Source of the DNA: Ruminococcus sp. | Lineage (GTDB): Bacteria; Bacillota; Clostridia; Oscillospirales; Acutalibacteraceae | Length of the DNA: 64,000 nucleotides | Reading direction: 5' to 3' | Assembly (NCBI GenBank): GCA_017458845.1 | Contig: JAFSZY010000016.1 | Coordinates: 28,212-92,211 of the forward strand | Part shown: positions 43,798 through 52,681 of the stretch, piece after piece | Layout of the letters: each line of letters begins with the position of its first letter | How positions within the stretch are numbered: the stretch's first letter is position 1 | Notes under the pieces: model-generated | Databases searched by the model: none | Seen by the model: only the letters and a program-made list of their open reading frames with translations | What the model was told of the DNA's origin: nothing | Translations under genes and position numbers: made by a program

Positions 43798-46544
43798 TGT
43801 CAATACTATCAATGATTTATTCATTCTTTCTTATGCCAATTCAGCTGATATTTGAAGTTATATTCAGCTATGCGTACACATTCACATCGGAAAACACAGG
43901 ATTATCGATTATACTCCTGAGTTTAGCTTTTAACATTCTCGTATTGCCCCTGTACCGTCGTTCCGACGCGATTCAGGAGGAAGAGCGCAACATCGAGGCT
44001 AAGCTCCACGACGGCGTCCAGCACATCAAAAAAACCTTCAAGGGCGACGAGCGCACTATGATGATTCAGACATATTATCGCCAGAACAACTACAGCCCCC
44101 TGTATGTTCTCAGAAGCGCTATCTCTTTGTTCTTGGCGATTCCGTTCTTCATCGTAGCTTACCGTTTTCTCTCGAGCCTCCCGCAGCTCAGCGGCGCGGC
44201 GTTCGGTCCTATTTCCGACCTCGGTGTACCCGATGGTCTGATTTCAATAGGCGGTTTTTCAATTAACCTGCTTCCCATCATTATGACAGCCGTCAATGTG
44301 GTATCTACCGTTATATTCACAAAAGGTTTCCCGCTCAAGACTAAAATCCAGCTTTACGGTATGGCGGCGTTCTTTCTTATTTTCCTCTACAATTCACCGT
44401 CAGGTCTTGTATTCTACTGGACGCTCAACAATGTATTCTCGCTGATTAAGACTATCTTCTATAAGATTAAGAATCCCAAGAAAGTGCTCAACATAATGCT
44501 TCTGTGTATCGGCATTTTCCTGTTTGGCTTCAGCGTTATCAAGGGATTAAACGGCGATTCCGTTAATTTGATGATTGCGCTTGGAATCCTCGGATTGGTA
44601 CTGTGCGTACCTTTCATATACGCTCAGGTAAAGGCAAAGACAAAATTCTCTTTCCCCGAGATTACAGCCAAGCCCAACTCAAAGCTGTTCATAGGCGGCG
44701 GGCTGTTTCTTTCGATGTTAACGGGGATTATGATTCCCTCGTCGGTTATCACGTCTTCTCCGCAGGAGTTTGTTAATTCTTCATATTTTATGCACCCTGT
44801 ATGGTATATTATCAACTCTTTCCTTATTGCGGCAGGTTTCTTTATTCTTTGGTTTGGGGTATTCTATTGGCTGTTCGCGCCTAAAGCCAAGGTTGTATTT
44901 GAAAGAATTATTATTGCCGCCTGCGGTGTAGGCATCGTAAATTATTTACTGTTCGGCAATAATCTAGGCGTTCTGTCTACCGAGCTTGTCTATGATAATA
45001 CCCCGCAGTGGAGTATCGGCTTCATTCTGCTCAATATTCTTGCTATAGTTGTCATAGCTGCAGGTTTGATTGTACTGACAAAATTCAAGCCCCAAATCGT
45101 ATTCCCGATAGTAATGGTCGCGTCTTTGACAATGCTATGTATGGGCGGAATAAATACGGTTGGTATTTTTAATTCCGTTTCACAGCTTAAACTTGATTCA
45201 ACATCTTCAGATCAGCCGACCATCAGCCTGAGCAAAGAAGGCAAGAACGTTGTCTTTATTATGCTTGACCGAACCTTGGGAGAGTATATTCCGTATATTA
45301 TGCAGGATTATCCCGACCTTAAAGAGGATTTCGCGGGCTTCACCTATTACTCAAACGTAATGTCCTTTGGAGGTCATACAAACTTCTGTACTCCGTCGCT
45401 TTTCGGCGGATACGAATACACTCCCATCGAGATAAACAAGAGGGACAAAGACACTCTTGCGAGTAAGCAAAACGAAGCTCTTAAGGTATTGCCTGTATTA
45501 TATGATAGTGAGGGGTATGAATCAACTGTTCTTGATCCTCCTTTCGCGGGTTACAAGCAAATCCCCGATTTGTCAATCTATGACGAATATCCCAACATCC
45601 ACGCGTATAACGCCACCGGAGCTTTCACGGATAAAGAATCTGTTGAACAGCTTATCGACAACCGTAAACGTAACTTCTTTATGTTCGGTATCACAAAGAT
45701 TTCACCGCTGTTTGCCCAGTCCACAATTTATAACCAAGGCAACTATCATCATATGACAAAAGCCGAAGAAACCGAAAAGGACGCCTTTGATGACGAGTAT
45801 GAGGTTCTGAAAAATATGCCCGATATGACCCAGGTTAACGATAACAAGAAGGGCAGCTTTGTTATGATGACGACCGAGGCTACTCATAACTCGAAGATTT
45901 TCAAGGATAAAGATTTTCTCGTTGTTGACAATGATTTAACCAAGGAACTTGAACATCAGACCAAAACTATCAACGGCGTTACTCTCGAGCTTAATACCAG
46001 AACGCAAATAGGAACGTATCAGACAGATATCGCCGCGTACAAACGTCTTGCCGAATGGTTCAATTATCTTAGGAGCGAGGGATTATACGACAACACCAAG
46101 ATTATCCTTGCTTCCGACCACGGTTTCGGTTTGAATCAGATAAAAGATTTGTTTATTGATGAAACTGTTAACGCCAGTCATATCGATGACCGTTACGGTG
46201 ACGGAGAATTCTATTTCCCAATGTTTATGGTTAAAGACTTCAACAGCAAGGACGGGTTCAAAACCTCTGACGAGTTTATGACAAATGCCGACGCCGCTAC
46301 AATCGCGGTAAAAGACACTATCAAAAACCCCGTCAATCCGTTCACTAAGAAGGAAATCAACAACAAGGAAAAAACCGCTCACGACCAGTATGCAATTGCT
46401 TCTAAATGGTTTTCTATCTCAAGCTACAAACCCACCGATACTACTTTCTATGCGGGAAGATGGTATTCAATCCACGATAATATCTGGAAAAAGGAAAACT
46501 GGAGCCTTGTAGCGGAAAACGCAATTTTAAAAGAATATAAATAA
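43797..46544 (+). CDS. YidC/Oxa1-like domain fused to a sulfatase/LTA-synthase-like domain
   Basis: A 915-residue protein. Residues ~1-230 resemble a YidC/Oxa1 insertase (SLAFNILVLPLYRRSDAIQ, and later SPSGLVFYWTLNNVFSLIK). About seven more membrane helices follow to ~residue 455. Residues ~480-915 form an extracellular alkaline-phosphatase-superfamily domain: VVFIMLDRTLGEY, SFGGHTNFCTPSLFGGYEY and ASDHGFGL (~774). This resembles lipoteichoic acid synthases and phosphoethanolamine transferases. In YidC the helix before the conserved Pro-Leu carries a key groove Arg; here the matching residue is Asn46. I infer a transferase that decorates or builds a surface polymer, not a general insertase. 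Confidence 0.82.
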   Translation: MSILSMIYSFFLMPIQLIFEVIFSYAYTFTSENTGLSIILLSLAFNILVLPLYRRSDAIQEEERNIEAKLHDGVQHIKKTFKGDERTMMIQTYYRQNNYSPLYVLRSAISLFLAIPFFIVAYRFLSSLPQLSGAAFGPISDLGVPDGLISIGGFSINLLPIIMTAVNVVSTVIFTKGFPLKTKIQLYGMAAFFLIFLYNSPSGLVFYWTLNNVFSLIKTIFYKIKNPKKVLNIMLLCIGIFLFGFSVIKGLNGDSVNLMIALGILGLVLCVPFIYAQVKAKTKFSFPEITAKPNSKLFIGGGLFLSMLTGIMIPSSVITSSPQEFVNSSYFMHPVWYIINSFLIAAGFFILWFGVFYWLFAPKAKVVFERIIIAACGVGIVNYLLFGNNLGVLSTELVYDNTPQWSIGFILLNILAIVVIAAGLIVLTKFKPQIVFPIVMVASLTMLCMGGINTVGIFNSVSQLKLDSTSSDQPTISLSKEGKNVVFIMLDRTLGEYIPYIMQDYPDLKEDFAGFTYYSNVMSFGGHTNFCTPSLFGGYEYTPIEINKRDKDTLASKQNEALKVLPVLYDSEGYESTVLDPPFAGYKQIPDLSIYDEYPNIHAYNATGAFTDKESVEQLIDNRKRNFFMFGITKISPLFAQSTIYNQGNYHHMTKAEETEKDAFDDEYEVLKNMPDMTQVNDNKKGSFVMMTTEATHNSKIFKDKDFLVVDNDLTKELEHQTKTINGVTLELNTRTQIGTYQTDIAAYKRLAEWFNYLRSEGLYDNTKIILASDHGFGLNQIKDLFIDETVNASHIDDRYGDGEFYFPMFMVKDFNSKDGFKTSDEFMTNADAATIAVKDTIKNPVNPFTKKEINNKEKTAHDQYAIASKWFSISSYKPTDTTFYAGRWYSIHDNIWKKENWSLVAENAILKEYK

Positions 46545-46550
46545 CTTAAA

Positions 46551-46586
46551 GGGGGCTGGCTCAAAAGTCTATTTGAGCCGCCCCCC
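46551..46586 (+). terminator. Terminator of the phosphonate operon
   Basis: GGGGGC-T-GGCTCAAA pairs with TTTGAGCC-GCCCCC around a seven-base loop, followed by GAGTTTT. It is seven bases after the stop of the last gene. Confidence 0.85.
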
Positions 46587-46600
46587 GAGTTTTAAATGTA

Positions 46601-46641
46601 AAAAACCGCAGAGGCAGTTTAGCTGCTTGCCTGCGGTTTTT
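46601..46641. terminator. Bidirectional terminator
   Basis: AAAAACCGCAG and CTGCGGTTTTT pair, with GCAG/CTGC inside, giving A- and T-runs on both sides. It ends the zinc-ribbon gene (-) and backs up the operon terminator (+). Confidence 0.88.
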
Positions 46642-46648
46642 GATTTTG

Positions 46649-46915
46649 TTATTTATTCTTCCAGTAATTCAGCTTTGACAGACATTCGTCAAAATACTTG
46701 CGTCTCTCATCATCGGGGGTGTTGTCGGGGTTGGGCATATGACTTACAATGAAATCGAGCAGCGGTCCTTTTTCCTCGTAGGTAAATTTTCCGTCCGCGT
46801 AGCACCATTTGCAGTATTCATCATTCAGAGCGCCGTCGGGCTCACGACTTATAATATCTTCCTCGCTCAGTGGCATTCCGCAGCACTGGCAAATTTTTAC
46901 GTCCTGTGTACTCAT
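46649..46915 (-). CDS. Small zinc-ribbon protein
   Basis: An 88-residue protein with CQCCGMPLSEED near the N-terminus and YCKWCYADGKF in the middle, the four-cysteine pattern of the putative zinc-ribbon family whose members often begin with a CCGMP motif. A C-terminal helical part (PDDERRKYFDECLSKLNYW) follows. Function is unknown; proteins of this family often occur as single genes. GAGGAAAT is its ribosome binding site. Confidence 0.75.
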   Translation of the reverse strand: MSTQDVKICQCCGMPLSEEDIISREPDGALNDEYCKWCYADGKFTYEEKGPLLDFIVSHMPNPDNTPDDERRKYFDECLSKLNYWKNK

Positions 46916-46984
46916 AAAGATTTCCTCCTCGATTTTATACTCAGATTATATCATATATTACCGTATTTTGTCCATAAAATTGTA

Positions 46985-47012
46985 ATTGTTAATTCTTAAT
47001 TGTAAATTACAA
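46985..47012. repeat. Heptamer array (ATTGTTA/ATTCTTA)
   Basis: Units ATTGTTA, ATTCTTA, ATTGTAA, ATTACAA in the gap between the zinc-ribbon gene and pyrE. AT-rich, unlike the other arrays, but with the same seven-base period. Confidence 0.55.
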
Positions 47013-47114
47013 TTACAGTTGTGTTGCAAATATTTACACCCACAAGATGTTGTGATATATTATAATAGTTAAATTGTGCAAGTGTGTCACCATATATATT
47101 TTTCGGAGGTAACT

Positions 47115-47789
47115 ATGGAAAAGTATAAACAGGAATTTATTGAGTTTATGGTTGATTGTAATGTACTCAGATTCGGCGACTTTGTTACCAAGAGCGGACG
47201 CAAAACTCCGTTCTTTATCAACACGGGTTTTTACCGCACAGGCTCTCAGCTCAAAAGGCTTGGAGAGTATTACGCCGAAGCGATTAATACCAAATTCGGT
47301 CTTGATTTTGATGTGCTTTTCGGACCAGCCTACAAGGGTATCCCGCTTTCCGTAACCGCTTCAATCGCAATTGCGGATAAGTTCGGAAAGGACGTTAAAT
47401 ATTGCTCCAACCGCAAAGAGGTCAAGGACCACGGCGACACGGGAATTCTCCTCGGAAGCCCCATAAACGACGGTGATAAGGTTATCATTATCGAGGACGT
47501 CACCACGGCGGGTACATCCATTCAGGAAACTCTGCCGATAATTAAAGCTCAGGGCGATGTTTGCCCTATAGGACTTGTCGTCTCCGTAGATCGTATGGAG
47601 CGCGGACAGGGTTCAAAGTCCGCCCTCACCGAGATTGAGGAGAACTATGGGCTCAAGACTACCGCTATCGTAACAATGGCGGAAGTAGTAGAGCATTTGT
47701 ATAATAAGGAATATAACGGAAAAATTATCATTGACGATAAACTCAAGTCAGCAATCGACGCTTATTACGAACAGTACGGCGTAGAATAA
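47115..47789 (+). CDS. pyrE: Orotate phosphoribosyltransferase
   Basis: A 224-residue type I phosphoribosyltransferase. The PRPP-binding motif VIIIEDVTTAGTSIQET and the flexible loop RKEVKDHGDTG are clear, as is the N-terminal FVTKSGRKTPFFINTGFYR. It converts orotate and PRPP to OMP. GGAGG lies eight bases before ATG 47115. It is separated from other pyrimidine genes; a -10 TATAAT lies at 47061-47066 but no good -35 was found. Confidence 0.95.
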   Translation: MEKYKQEFIEFMVDCNVLRFGDFVTKSGRKTPFFINTGFYRTGSQLKRLGEYYAEAINTKFGLDFDVLFGPAYKGIPLSVTASIAIADKFGKDVKYCSNRKEVKDHGDTGILLGSPINDGDKVIIIEDVTTAGTSIQETLPIIKAQGDVCPIGLVVSVDRMERGQGSKSALTEIEENYGLKTTAIVTMAEVVEHLYNKEYNGKIIIDDKLKSAIDAYYEQYGVE

Positions 47790-47820
47790 TCCATATGGAT
47801 TCAAAGCAGGAGGTGTAATT

Positions 47821-48543
47821 ATGGCGGATAAAAACAGTCACAAAGGCCACAGACAGCGTATGCGAGAGAGGTATCTCGAGCACGGAATCGAGAACTTTAA
47901 GGAGCACGAGGCTCTGGAGCTTTTCCTGTTTTACGGTGTGCCATATAAGAACACCAATCCTTTAGCTCACAAGCTTATCGAGGACTTTGGTTCTCTCTCC
48001 GCTATATTTGACGCTCCTCCGTCACTGCTCAGGGAGTACGGGCTCTCCGATAACCTCATTGCCCACATCAAGCTTATGCCCGATATGGCTCGGCTCTATT
48101 TGATAGACAAAGTTGACAACAAGAAAAAAATTGTTGATATGACAAATATGTGCGGCTTCTTTCAACCTCTTTTTTTCGGCAAGACTGAGGAAATGATGCG
48201 CCTGCTACTCCTCGATAAAAAAGGAAAGATGCTTTACTCGGGAGTTATCTCAAAGGGTTCAATCAACTCTACCGATGTTTCAATCAGAAAGATTTGCGAG
48301 CTCGCGCTTTACTATAACGCCAAGTTCGCCGCGGTCGCTCATAATCACCCCAGCGGTCTAGCTAAACCATCAAAGCGCGATATAGATTGTACCAACAAGA
48401 TTTTTGTCTCTCTGCAACTTGTAAGTGTACGACTCTTAGACCACGTTATCGTTGCCGATGATGACTCAATTTCTTTGGCGTACTCGGGCTGCGGGGTTTT
48501 CGGCAAAGACGTAACAGATTTGTTTAATAAGTTTTTAAGTTGA
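47821..48543 (+). CDS. radC: RadC/JAB-domain protein
   Basis: A 240-residue RadC-family protein. The N-terminal half has helix-hairpin-helix-like repeats ([20 protein letters not shown], then [14 protein letters not shown]); the C-terminal JAB/MPN domain has [16 protein letters not shown] and the metal site [17 protein letters not shown]. The family was once linked to DNA repair, but its real role is unclear. GGAGGTG precedes the ATG. Its stop codon is one base before the uvrB start, so translation is probably coupled. Confidence 0.92.
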   Translation: MADKNSHKGHRQRMRERYLEHGIENFKEHEALELFLFYGVPYKNTNPLAHKLIEDFGSLSAIFDAPPSLLREYGLSDNLIAHIKLMPDMARLYLIDKVDNKKKIVDMTNMCGFFQPLFFGKTEEMMRLLLLDKKGKMLYSGVISKGSINSTDVSIRKICELALYYNAKFAAVAHNHPSGLAKPSKRDIDCTNKIFVSLQLVSVRLLDHVIVADDDSISLAYSGCGVFGKDVTDLFNKFLS

Positions 48544-48544
48544 T

Positions 48545-50503
48545 ATGGAATTTAAAATTCACTCGTCATACAAGCCCACGGGTGACCAGCCCGAGGCAGT
48601 AAACAAAATAGTAAAAAGCATACAAAGCGGCAACCGCGAGCAAACCCTGCTCGGAGTTACGGGGTCGGGAAAAACCTTTACGATGGCGAATATCATTGAA
48701 AAGGTTCAGAAGCCCACGCTCATTCTCGCTCACAACAAGACTCTGGCGGCACAGCTATGCTCCGAATTTCAGAGCTTTTTCCCCGAGAATGCCGTAGAGT
48801 ATTTTGTCAGCTATTACGACTACTATCAGCCTGAGGCGTATGTGCCGACGACTGACACTTATATTGAGAAGGACAGCTCCATCAATGATGAGATAGACAA
48901 GCTTCGCCACAGCGCCACGCTTGCTCTTTCCGAAAGGCGCGACGTTATTATTGTTGCCTCAGTCTCTTGTATTTACAGCCTGGGCGATCCGATAGATTAC
49001 CGCAATATGGTTATATCTTTGCGGCCCGGGATGGAGAAAAGCCGCAACGATTTGATAAAAAAGCTTGTCGAGCTCCAGTACGAGCGCAACGACGAGAACT
49101 TTATACGCAACAAGTTCCGCGTCAGGGGAGACACTCTCGAGATTTTCCCCGCGGCTGCGAGCGACCGTGTAATACGCGTCGAGTTTTTCGGCGATGAGAT
49201 TGACAGAATAACCGAAATCAACCCTCTCACAGGCGAGCTCATAGCCACACTGCGCCACGCTGCGATTTATCCCGCGTCGCACTATATTGTGTCAAGAGAT
49301 AAGATGCTTGAAGCTGTAGAGGAAATCCGCCGCGAGCTCGCCGAAAGAATTGAGTTTTTCCAGTCAAAAGGCAAGCTTCTTGAAGCCCAGAGGATTGAGC
49401 AGCGTACTAATTACGATATAGATATGCTGCTCGAAACAGGATTTTGCAGCGGCATCGAGAACTATTCAAGAATAATGTCGGGCAGGAAACCGGGTTCATC
49501 GCCCTACACTCTGCTCAGCTATTTTCCCGATGATTTTCTGCTCTTCGTGGACGAGAGCCACGTCACATTGCCTCAGGTCAGAGGTATGTACGCGGGCGAC
49601 CACGCCCGCAAAAAGAGTCTTATCGACTTTGGATTCAGATTGCCCTCGGCGTACGATAACCGCCCGCTCAGTTTTGACGAGTTTTACAAAAAGATTAACC
49701 AGGCGTGCTTTGTGTCCGCTACTCCCGGAGACTTTGAGCTTGAAAAAAGCAAGGTAGTAGCCGAGCAGATTATACGTCCCACAGGACTTCTCGACCCCGA
49801 AATTTCCGTCAGACCGACTGAGGGACAGCTCGACGACCTGATTTCCGAGATAAACATCAGAGTCGAAAAATCCCAAAGAACCCTCATCACAACCCTGACC
49901 AAAAAGATGGCGGAGGACCTATCCGCTTATCTTGTTGAAATGGGTATCAAGGTTAAATATATGCACCACGACATCGACACGGTTGAGCGTATGCAGATTA
50001 TCCGTGATTTGCGTCTCGGTGAGTTCGATGTGCTCGTCGGAATCAACCTCCTGCGTGAAGGTCTTGATATTCCCGAGGTGAGTTTAGTAGCTATTCTGGA
50101 CGCAGACAAGGAAGGTTTTCTCAGAAGCGAGCGCAGCCTTATCCAGACTATCGGGCGCGCCGCGCGAAACTCCGAGGGTATGGTCATTATGTACGCCGAC
50201 AGCGTTACCGACTCAATGAAGAACGCCATTGTCGAGACCAACCGCCGTCGTGAAATCCAGCAAAAATACAACGAGGAACACGGCATTGTTCCCAAAACCA
50301 TAGTAAAAGACGTCAGTGATATTATCGAGATATCAACTCATACTGACGATGAATTTAAGAATATGAAGCAGATGTCCCGCGCCGAGCGTGAACAGCTCAT
50401 CAAGAGCCTAACGCGTGAGATGCGCGCCGCCGCCAAGCTGCTTGAATTTGAGCACGCGGCGTATCTGAGGGACAAAATCAAAAAGCTCAGAGGTGATAGG
50501 TAG
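48545..50503 (+). CDS. uvrB: Excinuclease ABC subunit B
   Basis: A 652-residue UvrB. Walker A is [16 protein letters not shown]. The beta-hairpin region is [34 protein letters not shown] follows, and motif VI is QTIGRAARN. The C-terminal UVR domain ([17 protein letters not shown]) binds UvrC. It verifies DNA damage in nucleotide excision repair. There is no clear Shine-Dalgarno site; the start is one base after the radC stop, which supports coupling. uvrA does not follow, as it would in many genomes; a topoisomerase pair does. Confidence 0.97.
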   Translation: MEFKIHSSYKPTGDQPEAVNKIVKSIQSGNREQTLLGVTGSGKTFTMANIIEKVQKPTLILAHNKTLAAQLCSEFQSFFPENAVEYFVSYYDYYQPEAYVPTTDTYIEKDSSINDEIDKLRHSATLALSERRDVIIVASVSCIYSLGDPIDYRNMVISLRPGMEKSRNDLIKKLVELQYERNDENFIRNKFRVRGDTLEIFPAAASDRVIRVEFFGDEIDRITEINPLTGELIATLRHAAIYPASHYIVSRDKMLEAVEEIRRELAERIEFFQSKGKLLEAQRIEQRTNYDIDMLLETGFCSGIENYSRIMSGRKPGSSPYTLLSYFPDDFLLFVDESHVTLPQVRGMYAGDHARKKSLIDFGFRLPSAYDNRPLSFDEFYKKINQACFVSATPGDFELEKSKVVAEQIIRPTGLLDPEISVRPTEGQLDDLISEINIRVEKSQRTLITTLTKKMAEDLSAYLVEMGIKVKYMHHDIDTVERMQIIRDLRLGEFDVLVGINLLREGLDIPEVSLVAILDADKEGFLRSERSLIQTIGRAARNSEGMVIMYADSVTDSMKNAIVETNRRREIQQKYNEEHGIVPKTIVKDVSDIIEISTHTDDEFKNMKQMSRAEREQLIKSLTREMRAAAKLLEFEHAAYLRDKIKKLRGDR

Positions 50504-52488
50504 TGCCCAGAAAGAAAGTAAACAACTATAACGATGACAGCATTTCCGCCCTTAACGGCGCCGACCGAGTCAGGAAAAGACCCGCGGTAATCTTCGGCTC
50601 TGACGGAATCGAGGGCTGTCAGCATTCCGTATTTGAGATTGTTTCAAACTCTATAGACGAAGCCAGAGAGGGCTACGGAAAGCTCATTCAGGTCACACGC
50701 TACTCCGACGGTTCCTACGAGGTAGAGGACCACGGACGCGGTATTCCCGTAGGCTACAACAAAGCAGAGGACAAAATGAACTGGGAGCTTCTGTTTTGCG
50801 AGATGTACGCGGGCGGTAAATACAATAACGACGATGGCGAAAACTATGAGTTTTCGCTCGGCTTAAACGGCTTGGGACTTTGTTCCACCCAGTACGCTTC
50901 CGAGTTTATGGATGTCGAAATCAAGCGTGACGGCTATAAGTACACTCTGCACTTCGAGCACGGCGAGAACATCGGCGGGCTCAAAAAGGAGCCCTATCCC
51001 CGTAAGGACACGGGCACCAAAATCCATTGGAAGCCCGACATAGAGGTCTTTACGGACATAGACGTCAGCGCGGACTATTTCCTAGATATTATGAAGCGTC
51101 AGGCTATAGTCAACGCGGGTGTACAGTTTGTTTTCCGCAATCAGAACGGAAGAAAATATGATGTGACCGAGTTCAATTACATCAACGGTATCGAGGACCA
51201 CGTCAAAGAGGTTGTCGGCGAGGACGGACTTTCCTCCGTTCAGTATTTCGAGACCGAGAAAAAGGTTCGCGACAGAGCCGACAAGCCCGAGTATAAGTGC
51301 AAAATCTCCGTTGCGGTAGCGTTTTCAAACAAGGTCGCCCAGACCGAGTATTACCACAACTCAAGCTGGCTCGAGTACGGCGGCGCTCCCGAAAAAGCCG
51401 TAAAGAACGCTTTTGTCTACAGCATAGATAATCTTCTTAAAAAGAATAATAAATACAATAAAACCGAAAGTAAAATCAACTTCAACGATGTCGAGGACTG
51501 CCTTGTGCTCTGTATGTCCTCGTTCTCAAACGTGACTTCCTACGAAAACCAGACCAAAAAAGCCATTACCAACAAGGGTATTCAGGAAGCTATGACCGAG
51601 TTCCTTCGCCACAGCCTCGAAATTTACTTCATAGAAAACCCGATTGAGGCTGAGAAAATCGCCACTCAGGTGCTTATCAACAAGCGAAGCCGTGAGGACG
51701 CGGAAAAGACGAGGCTCAACATCAAGAAGAAGCTCACGGGTAATATCGACATCACAAACAGAATCGCTAAGTTTGTTGACTGCCGCAGCAAGGACGTCAA
51801 CGAGCGCGAAGTATTCATAGTTGAGGGCGACTCGGCTCTCGGCGCGTGTAAGCAGGCACGTGACCCCGACTTTCAGGCTATCATTCCTCTGCGTGGTAAA
51901 ATCCTCAACTGCCTCAAAGCTGACTACGACAAGATTTTCAAGAGCGATATCATCACCGATTTATTAAAAGTTCTCGGCTGCGGGGTAGAGGTAAAGGCAA
52001 AGTCCAACAAAAACCTTTCCAACTTCGATATCAACAATCTCCGCTGGAACAAGGTTATTATCTGTACCGATGCCGACGTCGACGGCATCCATATACGCAC
52101 ACTGGTGCTCACCATGCTTTACAGACTTACGCCGACTCTCATCAAAGAGGGCAAGGTCTATATCGCCGAATCTCCGCTTTACGAGATCACCACCAAGGAC
52201 AAGGTCTATTTCGCATATGACGAGGTTGAGAAGGACAGGTACTTAAACGAAATCGGCAATCAGAAGTTTACCATCCAGCGCAGCAAAGGTCTCGGCGAGA
52301 ACGAGCCCGAGATGATGAGTTTCACCACAATGAACCCCGCCACAAGAAGGCTCATCAAAGTTATGCCCGACTCAGTCGAGCAGACAGCCGCGATATTCGA
52401 CACCCTGCTCGGCGACAACCTCCAGGGCAGAAAAGACTTCATCGTTGACCACGGCGCCGAGTATATCGACCAATTAGACGTTAGTTGA
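50503..52488 (+). CDS. parE: Topoisomerase IV/gyrase B-like subunit (divergent)
   Basis: A 661-residue type IIA topoisomerase ATPase subunit. GHKL motifs are VSNSIDEAREG, EDHGRGIPVG and SLGLNGLGLCSTQ; the TOPRIM domain has VEGDSALGACKQARD and DADVDGIHIRT. QRSKGLGENEPEMM stands where RYKGLGEM is usual, so it is a divergent branch, probably an accessory topoisomerase alongside the housekeeping gyrase (not in the window). The GTG start shares one base with the uvrB stop and has AGAGGTGAT upstream. The A-type partner follows after a repeat element. Confidence 0.88.
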   Translation: MPRKKVNNYNDDSISALNGADRVRKRPAVIFGSDGIEGCQHSVFEIVSNSIDEAREGYGKLIQVTRYSDGSYEVEDHGRGIPVGYNKAEDKMNWELLFCEMYAGGKYNNDDGENYEFSLGLNGLGLCSTQYASEFMDVEIKRDGYKYTLHFEHGENIGGLKKEPYPRKDTGTKIHWKPDIEVFTDIDVSADYFLDIMKRQAIVNAGVQFVFRNQNGRKYDVTEFNYINGIEDHVKEVVGEDGLSSVQYFETEKKVRDRADKPEYKCKISVAVAFSNKVAQTEYYHNSSWLEYGGAPEKAVKNAFVYSIDNLLKKNNKYNKTESKINFNDVEDCLVLCMSSFSNVTSYENQTKKAITNKGIQEAMTEFLRHSLEIYFIENPIEAEKIATQVLINKRSREDAEKTRLNIKKKLTGNIDITNRIAKFVDCRSKDVNEREVFIVEGDSALGACKQARDPDFQAIIPLRGKILNCLKADYDKIFKSDIITDLLKVLGCGVEVKAKSNKNLSNFDINNLRWNKVIICTDADVDGIHIRTLVLTMLYRLTPTLIKEGKVYIAESPLYEITTKDKVYFAYDEVEKDRYLNEIGNQKFTIQRSKGLGENEPEMMSFTTMNPATRRLIKVMPDSVEQTAAIFDTLLGDNLQGRKDFIVDHGAEYIDQLDVS

Positions 52489-52508
52489 GAATAAAAGAGA
52501 TGTTTCTT

Positions 52509-52661
52509 GTACCCCTTTTTAAAGGGGTCAAAATCATTACTGCAAAGCAGTTGATTTTGGGGGATTATCTTTCCTTTATATCCTCACGTATGGATAAAGA
52601 GGACCGCTACGCTAGACGACCCCCGCAAATCAAAGATTTGCACCCCCTTAAAAGGGGGTAC
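52509..52661. repeat. Palindromic element between parE and parC
   Basis: The ends GTACCCCTTTTTAAAGGGGT and CCCCCTTAAAAGGGGGTAC are inverted. Inside, AAATCATTACTGCAAAGCAG and GCAAATCAAAGATTTGC form further hairpins. The ends resemble the GTCCCCC unit at 7726-7864. No gene is present, and it separates two genes that should be co-expressed. Confidence 0.8.
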
Positions 52662-52681
52662 AGTTATACGAGGTAATTATT

